From assembly GCA_947495125.1 (NCBI GenBank), contig CANLXL010000002.1, positions 372,001-436,000 of the forward strand: a stretch of DNA of 64,000 nt, written 5' to 3'. How positions within the stretch are numbered: the first letter of the stretch is position 1; each line of letters begins with the position of its first letter. The notes beneath the pieces are model-generated. The model saw nothing but the letters and a program-made list of their open reading frames with translations. It searched no databases and was not told the origin of the DNA. Position numbers and translations under genes: made by a program. The DNA is from an uncultured Flaviramulus sp. (GTDB taxonomy: Bacteria > Bacteroidota > Bacteroidia > Flavobacteriales > Flavobacteriaceae). Shown here piece by piece: positions 28,031 through 37,021 of this stretch.

Positions 28031-29473
28031 ATGATTAATCTTAAAAAGAAAACTATTAAAGGAGGTTTGTTTTTGACTATAACAAATGTCATAACACAGA
28101 TTTTTGCTATCATATTAAATGTAATTTTAGCGAGATTGCTGCTAGTTGAAGATTTTGGGATTATAGCCTTAGCTTCAACATATTTGGGGTTTATTACACT
28201 CTTTACTAGTATTGGTTTTGGTTCAGCAGTAATCCATAATAATGAAGCTACAAAGGATCAAATATCAACGTTATATTGGCTTAATTTTATTTTAAGTATT
28301 TTCTCTTTATTTGTGGTAATATTAACAGCTCCGCTAGCATCTACTTATTATTCTGAACCTCTAATAACTCCAGTAATTCTTATTTCATCTGTTAGTCTGA
28401 TTTTATTTCCTTTTTTTATAATCCATCAAAAATTACTTGAACGTGATTTAAGATATGATTTGATAGGCAAAATTATAGTTTTTGCAACTTTGATAAGTTC
28501 TGTTATAGCTGTTTGTGCTGCTTATATGAATTATGGTGTTTTTGCATTAGTCGCCCAAATGATTAGTATGAGTGTTATTAAATTAGTTTTAACCCTATAC
28601 TATAGTAAATGGAAACCAAAATTTGTTTTTAGATTAACGGAGGTAAAAAGTATGGTCTGGTTTGCTTTAAGATATAAAACAGCTCAAGGTACATTGTATA
28701 TAGAAAGAAACATAGATTATCTCATTTTGGGTAAAATATTTTCGCCAACAATTCTAGGGTATTATTCATTTTCTTATAATATCATGTACACACCGGTAAA
28801 AAGAATATCAAATGTTTTTAATGATGTGTTATTTCCATCTCTTTCAAAACTAAAAAATAATCCAAAAAAAATAATTCAAGCTTATTTTCAATCTAAACAA
28901 TTGATTGCAATGGTTGTGTTTCCAATTATGGTGATAGTTGCTTTTAATGCCGAACTAATTATTAGTTATGTTTTTGGGGATAAATGGGAAGAAGCTATAC
29001 CAATATTAAGAATTTTATGTTTTGCGGGTGCTTTTCAATCTATTTCTCAATTTGGTAGTGCAATTTTTAATAGTGTTGGTAAACCTGAAAAGTCAATATC
29101 TATTGCAATAATACGCTCTATTTTAACAGTTGTTGCAATAGTTGTAGGATCTTGGTATGGTATTTTAATGGTGGCTTATCTACTTTTAGCTACGAAAATT
29201 TTAAGTTGGCTAATTGTTCTTTTGGCAATCCGATTTGAGATTCATTATGATTTTTATGATATATGGAAATGTCTTAAAGGGACTATGGTTTGTGTAATTA
29301 CGCTGTGTCTTTTTGAGGTATTGTTTGAGAACGTTATTTATTTAGAAATTTCTCTTTTATTAAAATTCATATTACAAATACTCATAGCTTCAAGTCTAAT
29401 TATGTGTTTTTATAAGAAGATAATTATTGATCTATTTAGAATAATAGTAAGTAATAAAATTGAAACTAATTAG
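28031..29473 (+). CDS. wzx: polysaccharide repeat-unit flippase (Wzx, MOP superfamily)
   Basis: This integral membrane protein of 480 residues has about 12-14 hydrophobic segments. It moves the lipid-linked repeat unit across the inner membrane. The opening KKTIKGGLFLTITNVITQI and VEDFGIIALASTYLGFITLF are typical of the Polysacc_synt_C/MOP lipopolysaccharide flippases, and ERDLRYDLIGKI follows helix 4. The gene runs straight into the next: its TAG stop is followed at once by a GTG start. Together with the polymerase at 38456 and Wza/Wzc it defines a Wzx/Wzy-dependent pathway. Confidence 0.92.
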   Translation: MINLKKKTIKGGLFLTITNVITQIFAIILNVILARLLLVEDFGIIALASTYLGFITLFTSIGFGSAVIHNNEATKDQISTLYWLNFILSIFSLFVVILTAPLASTYYSEPLITPVILISSVSLILFPFFIIHQKLLERDLRYDLIGKIIVFATLISSVIAVCAAYMNYGVFALVAQMISMSVIKLVLTLYYSKWKPKFVFRLTEVKSMVWFALRYKTAQGTLYIERNIDYLILGKIFSPTILGYYSFSYNIMYTPVKRISNVFNDVLFPSLSKLKNNPKKIIQAYFQSKQLIAMVVFPIMVIVAFNAELIISYVFGDKWEEAIPILRILCFAGAFQSISQFGSAIFNSVGKPEKSISIAIIRSILTVVAIVVGSWYGILMVAYLLLATKILSWLIVLLAIRFEIHYDFYDIWKCLKGTMVCVITLCLFEVLFENVIYLEISLLLKFILQILIASSLIMCFYKKIIIDLFRIIVSNKIETN

Positions 29474-30295
29474 GTGTTAATTTATAAATACAATTCAAAT
29501 TTGGCATTACTAGGCGATTTAGTCTCAATAGTTAGAAATGGCTATGATAAGTTATTTGTTGCTGTTTTAGTTCATGGTAGTGTTGCTACGGGTGAAATTA
29601 TTAATTATAGTGATTTTGATGGCTTGCTAATTGTTAAAGATGAGTATGTTAACTCATTGGCATTAAAGAAATTTAAAAGAGAAACCTTAAAAAAAATATT
29701 GGTGTTTGACCCTTTGCAGCACCATGGATGGTTTCAAATAAAAGAAAGTGATTTAAAAAATTATCCTGAAAGCTATTTACCACATGAGATATTAAAGCAC
29801 TCAAGATTGATTTACCCTTTTGACGAGAAAATAAATTTAGATATACACATTAATGATCAGCCTGATTATGAAAAGAGTTTAAAAATGATGCTTCAGAGTT
29901 TTGAGTGTAAAATTAAGAATAAATGGATTCCAAAAAATTTATTCCAATTAAAATCGACATTAAGCCAAGTAATGCTCTTACCTTCTTTATACTATTCCGC
30001 TAGGTACCACAAGGGAATTTTTAAAAAATATAGCTTTGATGCTGTTAGGGGTGATTTTAGCGAAGAAGAGTGGTATGTTATAGAGCAAGCTACACAAATT
30101 AGAAATCTTTGGGAATACAAACTAAATTGGATACAACGATTAATCCTAAGAAGGCCTGAAAGGGTTTTTAGAAAAATAACAAAGAAGTATGTAGCTCCAA
30201 AAATAAAGAACGAATTTAAATGGGATAAGTCTATGAAACAAAGCCTGAAATTATTAATACTAAAAATAAAAACAATAGTAAATGAAACTTATTGA
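29474..30295 (+). CDS. nucleotidyltransferase-fold protein of unknown role
   Basis: A protein of 273 residues with the nucleotidyltransferase hallmark G35-S36 in HGSVATGE followed by SDFD (D47 and D49), the two metal-binding aspartates. The rest is helical and positively charged, and no second known domain is seen. The only start is GTG, directly after the flippase stop, so translation is probably coupled. The 3' end overlaps the next gene by 14 bases. It resembles the minimal nucleotidyltransferase (MNT) class in its core but lacks a neighbouring HEPN gene. In a capsule locus it might transfer a nucleotidyl or phospho-alditol group to a sugar or modify an enzyme; this is inference. Confidence 0.6.
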   Translation: MLIYKYNSNLALLGDLVSIVRNGYDKLFVAVLVHGSVATGEIINYSDFDGLLIVKDEYVNSLALKKFKRETLKKILVFDPLQHHGWFQIKESDLKNYPESYLPHEILKHSRLIYPFDEKINLDIHINDQPDYEKSLKMMLQSFECKIKNKWIPKNLFQLKSTLSQVMLLPSLYYSARYHKGIFKKYSFDAVRGDFSEEEWYVIEQATQIRNLWEYKLNWIQRLILRRPERVFRKITKKYVAPKIKNEFKWDKSMKQSLKLLILKIKTIVNETY

Positions 30296-31238
30296 TTTCC
30301 CTAAGCTCATTCCAAAATTAGATTATCAATCTTTAATTGGAGAAATTATAGGTGTATTAGATGATTCTGATGTTGCATTAAGTGTTTACCAAATGGGGTC
30401 GGTCAAAGATCCGGGTATATCAGATTTGGATTTAATTTGTGTTTTCAAAGAAGATGCTACTTTTTATAACAATTTAAGGGTTTCTTTAAACAGCCATCAA
30501 AAAACCATATTAACACATGGTATTTTTGGATGTAATAAGAACAATATTAATCAAGCAATTGATTATGGGTATTTTTCGAACTTAACTCATTTGTATGGTA
30601 AAAATCTAAATCTTGAAAAAAAAGATAGGCATGTTGATAAAGAAATAGAAACTCAGATAGCATTGGAATATTTAGTTAAAATGTTTATTACTATCGATTC
30701 TCAAATTACATTTGGTATTGTTAAATTAAGATCATTTCTGCTATTAGTAAAAGCATTAAAATTTGATTTAGATATCTTAAATATCACTCAAGGCAATTTG
30801 TTTGATAAAGTAATCCAAGTTCTTGAATGGCGAAGAAATTGGTTTACAAAGACACCTTCAAATGATGAATTAAAATTATTTATTCTTCAATTTCATAAAG
30901 ACTTAAAGCAAGAATTAGATACCATATTAAAAACCGAAACCTTTTTTCTGCCAACAGAAAAAATAGAATTTTCAAGAAGTTTTAGATTTATTCGAGATAA
31001 GACATTTTTCAGAAAGCGCAAGGGGGTGTTATTGCCTGAAAACTTGTGTTTTATGAGTAAAAAATACATTAATATTCAATTAAGATTAAACAAATTTTCT
31101 TATCACATCCCGTATCTCATTCCTTTGGAAAATTCAATAATTGCCCAAAGGTTTGCTTTTTACAAAGATTACTTACTCTATAATAAACAGTATTATCCAA
31201 ATTTCCAACCATTAACATCAAGTTTAATAGTAGTATAA
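30282..31238 (+). CDS. second nucleotidyltransferase-like protein of unknown role
   Basis: A protein of 318 residues. Near the N terminus MGSVKDPGISDLDLICVF gives the pattern Gly39-Ser40 and D48/D50 of the nucleotidyltransferase fold. The remainder is rich in helices, Lys, Phe and Asn, without recognisable motifs. It overlaps the preceding nucleotidyltransferase-like gene by 14 bases and is followed by a glycosyltransferase after 13 bases, so all are one operon. The two proteins are not close in sequence but share the core motif and may work as a pair. No specific function can be assigned. Confidence 0.55.
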   Translation: MKLIDFPKLIPKLDYQSLIGEIIGVLDDSDVALSVYQMGSVKDPGISDLDLICVFKEDATFYNNLRVSLNSHQKTILTHGIFGCNKNNINQAIDYGYFSNLTHLYGKNLNLEKKDRHVDKEIETQIALEYLVKMFITIDSQITFGIVKLRSFLLLVKALKFDLDILNITQGNLFDKVIQVLEWRRNWFTKTPSNDELKLFILQFHKDLKQELDTILKTETFFLPTEKIEFSRSFRFIRDKTFFRKRKGVLLPENLCFMSKKYINIQLRLNKFSYHIPYLIPLENSIIAQRFAFYKDYLLYNKQYYPNFQPLTSSLIVV

Positions 31239-31251
31239 TTAATTTATTTAA

Positions 31252-32340
31252 ATGAAGGTATTACACTGTATTAATAGCCCTCATATTGGAGGGATAGAAC
31301 GATTGTTGATTGAACTTGCTATTGCTCAAAAAAAGAAAGGTCTAGAGGTTTCTATTATGTTTGACACTCGTAATGGAAGCTATTATAAATATCTTTTAAA
31401 ACAAGGTATTCCTATCCTAGACTCGGGTATTAAAAGTGGTTTCGACTTTAATTTTACAACCTATAAACAACTAAAAAAACAGTTTAAAGCATTCCAAGTT
31501 ATTCATTTACATAGTTTCTCACCAATACGCTCTACAGCTGCAAAATATTCTAAAGTAAAAACCATATACACTATTCATGGATTATCTAAAGGTGTGAGAA
31601 AAGAAAGTCTATTAAAATATCATATTAGAGAATCTCTAAAAAAATGGCTTCTTAATACCGTACACGTTTTAATAGCTAACTCAAACTATACATTAGATTT
31701 AGCTAGAAAGCATTATGGTTTAAAAAAAGTAAAAACAAAAGCTATTTTAAACGGAATTAAGCTTACTGATTATAGCCTCAATGAGGTTTCTCATAGTGGT
31801 AGCATATTCACCATTGGCTTAGTATCTCGTTTTACAAAAAGAAAACGAATTGATAGACTTATATATGCTTTTAAAAAATACAAAGATATGGGCGGTTCAG
31901 GTAAGTTGATTTTGGTGGGAGATGGTACAGAATTTAATGTGATTCAAAACATTGTAAAGCATTTAGGTTTAGAAGATTTAATAAAACTTGTTGGTTATAA
32001 AACTAACGTTAATGCATATTATAACTGTTTTGATGTTGTAGTGCATCCTTCAGACAACGAAGGTTTTGGGTTAATAGCTGTTGAAGCATTTTTGCATGGT
32101 AAACCAATAATTGCGTTTAACGATTCTGGAGGGTTAAAAGAAGTGATACAACCTATAGAACCTTATAACATTATCGCAAATAAAAATGAACTTGCACTGC
32201 GTTTGCTGTTTTATGATACTAATAGAGAACAGATTACCGATTTGTCGAATGAAAGAGTAAGATACGCTAAAAAACATTTTAGTATAGAACGGATGGAACG
32301 TGATTATTATAAGGAATATAAATTGATGTTATTAAGATGA
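31252..32340 (+). CDS. GT4-family glycosyltransferase
   Basis: This GT-B glycosyltransferase of 362 residues adds a sugar to the lipid-linked repeat unit at the cytoplasmic face. The N-terminal domain contains NSPHIGGIERLLIELA (a typical GG-x-E loop), and HLHSFSPI. The C-terminal Glycos_transf_1 domain holds IGLVSRFTKRKRIDRLIYAF, LILVGDGTE, and the donor-binding EGFGLIAVEAF (about 275-285), with the ExxxxxxxE pair. The following gene starts 4 bases before its stop. The donor and acceptor sugars are unknown. Confidence 0.92.
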   Translation: MKVLHCINSPHIGGIERLLIELAIAQKKKGLEVSIMFDTRNGSYYKYLLKQGIPILDSGIKSGFDFNFTTYKQLKKQFKAFQVIHLHSFSPIRSTAAKYSKVKTIYTIHGLSKGVRKESLLKYHIRESLKKWLLNTVHVLIANSNYTLDLARKHYGLKKVKTKAILNGIKLTDYSLNEVSHSGSIFTIGLVSRFTKRKRIDRLIYAFKKYKDMGGSGKLILVGDGTEFNVIQNIVKHLGLEDLIKLVGYKTNVNAYYNCFDVVVHPSDNEGFGLIAVEAFLHGKPIIAFNDSGGLKEVIQPIEPYNIIANKNELALRLLFYDTNREQITDLSNERVRYAKKHFSIERMERDYYKEYKLMLLR

Positions 32341-32657
32341 AAAAAATACTCTGGTTATCACCCAATTTTAATCATTACAAAGCATGTTTCTTAAACCATT
32401 TAGCAAATGCTAAGGAAATAGAACTCACAGTGCTTTCAGGTACAGGTAGAGAAGGGATGGGTGACCAGGAAATTGATGATCCATGCGATTTTAACCACAT
32501 TCGATTGGATGTAAGTAAACAAATAGCTTTTAGTAATTACACTTATAATTACCATGATAATTCTGTATTCATATTATGTGAAATCTATGAGCCAAGAGTC
32601 TCAAATAGTTTGAAATCGAAATTAGAAAACCTTACAATGAAATATATACTGCGTTAA
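32337..32657 (+). pseudogene. truncated glycosyltransferase N-terminal fragment
   Basis: The frame starts KKILWLSPNFNHYKACFLNH, close to the start of the intact GT4 protein at 34357 (KKILWILPNYNFYN). About 60-70 residues follow a GT-B N-terminal fold, then the sequence loses similarity and stops at 106 residues, against about 360 expected. In another frame just beyond, 32619-32678, a short stretch reads EIEIRKPYNEIYTALKHSL before a stop, which looks like a glycosyltransferase C terminus. A large internal deletion plus frameshift is the simplest reading. It could instead be a small real protein, since it overlaps the upstream gene by 4 bases and keeps a start codon. Confidence 0.55.
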
Positions 32658-32690
32658 AACACAGCTTATAGAAAGCCGATATATAAAAAA

Positions 32691-34355
32691 ATGAATGAAA
32701 AAATTAGAATAGGAATATTGGTAAATTCACTTGATTTAGAGCTGTGGAAGCATCAAATTATAGATGAAATTAATGCCTCTCATTATGCCCAAGTCGTACT
32801 CATAATTCAAAGAAAAGAAGTTAACACTTCGAACATATATAAAAAGATATGGAGATTTCGTAACAGCATTATTTATAAAGCATTGGAGGCCATAGATGTC
32901 TTTTTATCTAAAAAAATTATAAAGAAACACCCAAACGCTTTCATTAAAAGACGTTTTAATAATTCAATTATTGATGTACTAGATACCTACCCTAAAACTT
33001 CAAAGTTTAAAGATATCATTGTCGATGACGATATAAACCGCATGAAAGCGTATAGTTTAGACCTAATAATAAGATTTGGTTTTAGAATATTAGATGGAAA
33101 AATTTTAAATGAGGCGTCAAAATATGGAGTGTGGTCTTATCACCATGGTGATAACAAGGTAAACAGGGGTGGGCCTCCTGGTTTTTGGGAAGTTATTCAA
33201 GGCTGGAAAGAAACAGGGTGCACACTGCAAAAATTATCAAATGATTTAGATGGTGGTTATGTCCTTGCAAAAACTTGGGTAGGTACTTACAAGTATAATA
33301 TTCTAGAAAATAAAAACAGGTTATATTGGAGAGCTTCTAAAATAATCCCAAGAATTTTAGAAGAATTACATACTAAAGGTTATGAAGTCTTTACCACAAG
33401 TAAAAAAGACGTAAATGTTACCAATAACTTTTATACGAAAAAGCTATACAAAGCACCTAGTAATTTTGAAGCTATTATAGTTTTCTTGAAATATACTAAA
33501 ATCATTATTAAACAGATTTTAAGCGTAGCCATTTTTAATGACCAATGGTTTTTGTTATACAAAAGAACTAAATCAAACCCAGAGACTTCTTTTCGAAAAA
33601 TGATACCATTAATTCCTAACAAAAATCTATTTTGGGCAGATCCATTTTTGGTTTCAAAAAATAATATAGATTATATCTTCATAGAGGAATATGATTTCAA
33701 AATAAAAAAGGGTCACATCTCTGTAATTAAAATGGTTAATAATAAAATAGAGCATGTGAAAAAAGTATTGGACAATACTTACCATTTTTCATACCCTTTT
33801 GTATTTGAGTATAAAAAGGAGTATTATATGATTCCTGAGACCGCTGCTAATAATAGCGTTGAGTTATATAAATGTATAGATTTTCCTTATTCTTGGTCGT
33901 TTCAAAAAAATATTTTTGAGAATATTAAAGCTGTAGATACAACCTTATTTCAATATAACAATACATGGTGGCTTTTTACAGCAATGGATGAAACAAGAAA
34001 AGCAACTAAAAATGACGAGCTTTTTTTATATTATTCAGAGGATCCTATTTCACAAAAATGGACACCGCATCCTATGAATCCAATCATATCTGATGCGAAA
34101 TTTGCAAGACCCGCAGGTAATTTATTTATTAAGGATAATGAAATATATAGACCTTCTCAAAATTGTACAGGTGTGTATGGTTCTTCAATAAATATAAATC
34201 ATGTAGCCATATTAAACGAAACCAATTATAAAGAGCAATGTTTGGAAAGCTTAACACCAGATTGGGATTCTAGAATCAAAGGAATTCACACTATAAATTT
34301 TAATGAGTACGCTACTGTAATAGATTGTTTTAAAAAGAAATTAAAAATATTTTAA
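32691..34355 (+). CDS. formyltransferase-like domain fused to GINT1 N-terminal-like propeller
   Basis: A protein of 554 residues. Residues about 1-235 resemble a formyl transferase fold: RFGFRILDGKILNEASKYGVW, then YHHGDNKVNRGGPPGFWEV with conserved His, Gly and Asp, and GCTLQKLSNDLDGGYVL. Residues about 300-550 match the domain named after glucosamine inositolphosphorylceramide transferase 1 (GINT1), with WADPFLV, FIEEYDF, HFSYPFVFE, YYMIPETAANNSVELY and FARPAGNLF, a GH43-like five-bladed layout. Such fusions occur in bacterial surface-polysaccharide clusters. A role in N-formylating an amino sugar while binding the glycan chain is plausible but unproven. It starts 33 bases after the broken glycosyltransferase. 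Confidence 0.7.
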   Translation: MNEKIRIGILVNSLDLELWKHQIIDEINASHYAQVVLIIQRKEVNTSNIYKKIWRFRNSIIYKALEAIDVFLSKKIIKKHPNAFIKRRFNNSIIDVLDTYPKTSKFKDIIVDDDINRMKAYSLDLIIRFGFRILDGKILNEASKYGVWSYHHGDNKVNRGGPPGFWEVIQGWKETGCTLQKLSNDLDGGYVLAKTWVGTYKYNILENKNRLYWRASKIIPRILEELHTKGYEVFTTSKKDVNVTNNFYTKKLYKAPSNFEAIIVFLKYTKIIIKQILSVAIFNDQWFLLYKRTKSNPETSFRKMIPLIPNKNLFWADPFLVSKNNIDYIFIEEYDFKIKKGHISVIKMVNNKIEHVKKVLDNTYHFSYPFVFEYKKEYYMIPETAANNSVELYKCIDFPYSWSFQKNIFENIKAVDTTLFQYNNTWWLFTAMDETRKATKNDELFLYYSEDPISQKWTPHPMNPIISDAKFARPAGNLFIKDNEIYRPSQNCTGVYGSSININHVAILNETNYKEQCLESLTPDWDSRIKGIHTINFNEYATVIDCFKKKLKIF

Positions 34356-34356
34356 T

Positions 34357-35439
34357 ATGGATAGAAAAAAAATATTGTGGATTTTACCTAACTATAATTT
34401 TTATAATGCACAGCGCATAAATTTATTATGTGATTTTTTTGAGATTACCGTTATAGCTGGTAGGATAAACAAAAAACTAGGATTTAAAAATAATATCACT
34501 TCTAAAGCAAAAGTTTTTTATGCTAAAAAGGGAAAAGGTGGTTTTGGATTCTCTGTATACACTTTTAGGCTTGTTTTAAAAAACTTGTTTGATAAAGATT
34601 TTGTTTACATAGCTGTAGAAAAGAAAAATATCATCTTATTTCTGTTTCTATTGATTTACAGAATATTTGTAAATAAAAAATTCAAATGTTTTTCCTATAA
34701 TCATTTTATGTTGAAATCCAAAAACTCAAAATTTAAAAAGATCAATTACTATATCACAAAATTGTTTTATTGGAAGCTTGACAAAGTGATCTTTTACACT
34801 AAAAAAACTTTTGATTTGGCGATTAAAGAAAATATGATTAATCCAAAAAAATCATTTTGGGCTAATAATACCATCGACACGATTGAGGTTAGTAAACACT
34901 ATACGTTTGAGCTACCACCAATAAATGAAATAACTATTGTTTTTATAGGGAGATTAATACCTAGTAAGAGAGTTGATGTTTTAATTGATTTCTTTAATCA
35001 AATTAGTGAAAAATCATACAACAGTTATATTCTAGAAATTATTGGGAATGGTCCAGATAGTTATCTAGTTGAAAATGCTATGAAAGATAATTCTAAAATA
35101 ATATGGCATGGAGCATTAGTTGATGAAATCAAAATTTCCCCTATTATGAAAAGGGCTAGTTTAGTTTTTGTTCCAGGAGCATCGGGCTTATCCATTAATC
35201 ATGCCTTTGCATACGGTCGGCCATATGCAACTCTTAAACTTAATAGGCACGGTCCAGAAATTAGTTATTTGAAACATGAAGAAAATGGGTTTATCATTGA
35301 TGATGATTTGAGTATCATAAAATCATTTTTAAATGACAGGAAAAAAGTTGAAGCATTCTGTTATAATGCATTAAATAGCGCTAAAAATTTAAGTGTATTA
35401 AAATGGACAAAACAAATTAAAACTGCCTTAAATGTCTAA
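34357..35439 (+). CDS. GT4-family glycosyltransferase
   Basis: A GT-B glycosyltransferase of 360 residues. The N terminus KKILWILPNYNFYN opens the acceptor domain. The C-terminal domain holds IVFIGRLIPSKRVDVLIDFF (about 191-210), LEIIGNGPDSYLVENAM and a divergent donor loop VPGASGLSINHAFAYGRP (about 271-288), in which the usual E-G-x-x-E motif is reduced; this may change donor choice. It is very Lys- and Asn-rich, as are its neighbours. The next gene overlaps it by 8 bases. Donor and acceptor sugars are unknown. Confidence 0.85.
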   Translation: MDRKKILWILPNYNFYNAQRINLLCDFFEITVIAGRINKKLGFKNNITSKAKVFYAKKGKGGFGFSVYTFRLVLKNLFDKDFVYIAVEKKNIILFLFLLIYRIFVNKKFKCFSYNHFMLKSKNSKFKKINYYITKLFYWKLDKVIFYTKKTFDLAIKENMINPKKSFWANNTIDTIEVSKHYTFELPPINEITIVFIGRLIPSKRVDVLIDFFNQISEKSYNSYILEIIGNGPDSYLVENAMKDNSKIIWHGALVDEIKISPIMKRASLVFVPGASGLSINHAFAYGRPYATLKLNRHGPEISYLKHEENGFIIDDDLSIIKSFLNDRKKVEAFCYNALNSAKNLSVLKWTKQIKTALNV

Positions 35440-36601
35440 AAAAATCAGATTATTATTTGTTGGTCCCTTTCCACCGCCATTTTCTGGACCAGAGTTAAGT
35501 ACAAAACAATTATTAGAATCGGATTTGAAAAATCATTTTGATATTATTTTTTTAAATACCAATGTAAGGAAGGATAACTCAAAAAAGGGAAGAATAGATA
35601 TTACAGCCTTTATTTCTGTATTTAAATTTAATATCAAATTATTTTGTAACATGGTTTTAAAAAGACCGCATGTAGCTTATCATTTAGTTACACCTACTGA
35701 AATGGGATGGCTTGGTAGAGATGTATGGTTTATACTACAATGCAAATTGTTTGGTATTAAAAATATAATCCATTTCAGAGGTAGTCACTTTGATATAAAT
35801 TTCAAAAATTTTAGATTATTTACTCAACAGGTTATCAAGTATTGTTGTAAATATGTTGATTACGCTATTGTTCAATCCAAATGTTTAAAAGGACAGTTTA
35901 AAGGGATAATTCCTGATTATAAAATTAGTGTTATATCTAATACCGTTGATGATGTATTTAGCTCGTTAAATAGAAATTCATTAAATGAAAGCCCAAAGAT
36001 TTTGTTTTTTGGCCATCTTACTAAAGCAAAGGGATATACGGATATTGTTAAAGCAATCCCTAAAGTAGTCTCAAAATTCCCAGATGTGAAGTTTGTTTTT
36101 TGTGGTAATATAAAAAGGGGAGAACCAGGTGTTAAATATAACCAATGCACTGGTGAGAGGATTAAGTATGAAGATCCGTTTAAAGTAGAGTCAAGCATTT
36201 TAAACTCTAAATACAAAAACAATTATTTAAATCTTGGAATTGTTACAGGAACACAAAAAATGGAATTGATACAAAAAAGTTGGATTTTTATTTTGCCATC
36301 GTATTCTGAAGGCTTTTCCAGGTCTATTTTAGAAGCTATGGCTGCAGGTTTAACAGTATTAACCACACCTGTTGGTGCCAATAAAGATTTTATTATTAAT
36401 GGCTTTAATGGCATATTAGTTAGTCCAGGAGATGTTGAGGCTTTAGAGTCAAAAATTATTGAACTTTTATCCGATTCATCGTTAAGAAACTCACTTTCTG
36501 AAAATGCTAAACTTACTTTCAATAAAAATTTTAGCGAAAAAATTGTTGTAGATAAATATATTACTTTATTTAATTCTGTTTTGAATGAAAAAAATAGTTA
36601 G
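35432..36601 (+). CDS. GT4-family glycosyltransferase
   Basis: A GT-B glycosyltransferase of 389 residues. It opens with LLFVGPFPPPFSGPELSTKQ, the Gly/Pro-rich loop of the family. The C-terminal donor-binding part includes ILFFGHLTKAKGYTDIVKAI, FVFCGNIKRGEPG and LPSYSEGFSRSILEAMAAGL (about 289-308), with both catalytic glutamates of the E-x7-E motif present. It overlaps both neighbours, by 8 bases upstream and 17 bases downstream, which points to tight co-translation with the acyltransferase that follows. Specificity is unknown. Confidence 0.92.
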   Translation: MSKKIRLLFVGPFPPPFSGPELSTKQLLESDLKNHFDIIFLNTNVRKDNSKKGRIDITAFISVFKFNIKLFCNMVLKRPHVAYHLVTPTEMGWLGRDVWFILQCKLFGIKNIIHFRGSHFDINFKNFRLFTQQVIKYCCKYVDYAIVQSKCLKGQFKGIIPDYKISVISNTVDDVFSSLNRNSLNESPKILFFGHLTKAKGYTDIVKAIPKVVSKFPDVKFVFCGNIKRGEPGVKYNQCTGERIKYEDPFKVESSILNSKYKNNYLNLGIVTGTQKMELIQKSWIFILPSYSEGFSRSILEAMAAGLTVLTTPVGANKDFIINGFNGILVSPGDVEALESKIIELLSDSSLRNSLSENAKLTFNKNFSEKIVVDKYITLFNSVLNEKNS

Positions 36602-36998
36602 AAAAGGTCTTTTTTATTTAGCTCAGGTAATAAGGTTTATATATCATGCTTATTTAAGAGCTAATGGTATTAAGATTGGTAAAAACACTTTTATTAGTTT
36701 AGGAGCTAAGCTTGATACACAGTTTGGAGAGATTTATATAGGTAGTAAAGTACATATTACAAGCGGTTGTGTACTTCTTGCTCATGACGGAGCTATTAAG
36801 CAAATGAATCCAGATGCCAACCCTAGAGGGAAAATTATTATTAATGATAATGTTTTTATAGGAGTTAATACTGTAGTCTTAATGAATGTAACTATTGGAG
36901 CTAATAGTGTTATTGGAGCAGGTAGCATTGTTAATAAAGATATCCCACCAAATTCTTTAGCTGTAGGAAACCCAATAAAAATTATAAGAGATTTATAA
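36585..36998 (+). CDS. left-handed beta-helix acyltransferase
   Basis: A hexapeptide-repeat acetyltransferase of 137 residues. The helix turns are seen in IKIGKNTFISLGAKLDT, IYIGSKVHITSGCVLLAHDG and VFIGVNTVVLMNVTIGANSVIGAGSIV. The candidate His is in LLAHDGA (about residue 67). It closes with AVGNPIKIIRDL. It is shorter than the acyltransferase at 27494 but of the same family, and overlaps the end of the preceding glycosyltransferase gene. It probably acetylates the sugar added by that transferase. Confidence 0.87.
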   Translation: MKKIVRKGLFYLAQVIRFIYHAYLRANGIKIGKNTFISLGAKLDTQFGEIYIGSKVHITSGCVLLAHDGAIKQMNPDANPRGKIIINDNVFIGVNTVVLMNVTIGANSVIGAGSIVNKDIPPNSLAVGNPIKIIRDL

Positions 36999-37021
36999 TC
37001 AATGTTTAATAGTCTGTAAGA

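Noticed and set aside
29474-31238. MNT-HEPN toxin-antitoxin pair
   Set aside because: Both proteins carry the nucleotidyltransferase motif and neither shows the HEPN R-x4-6-H motif.
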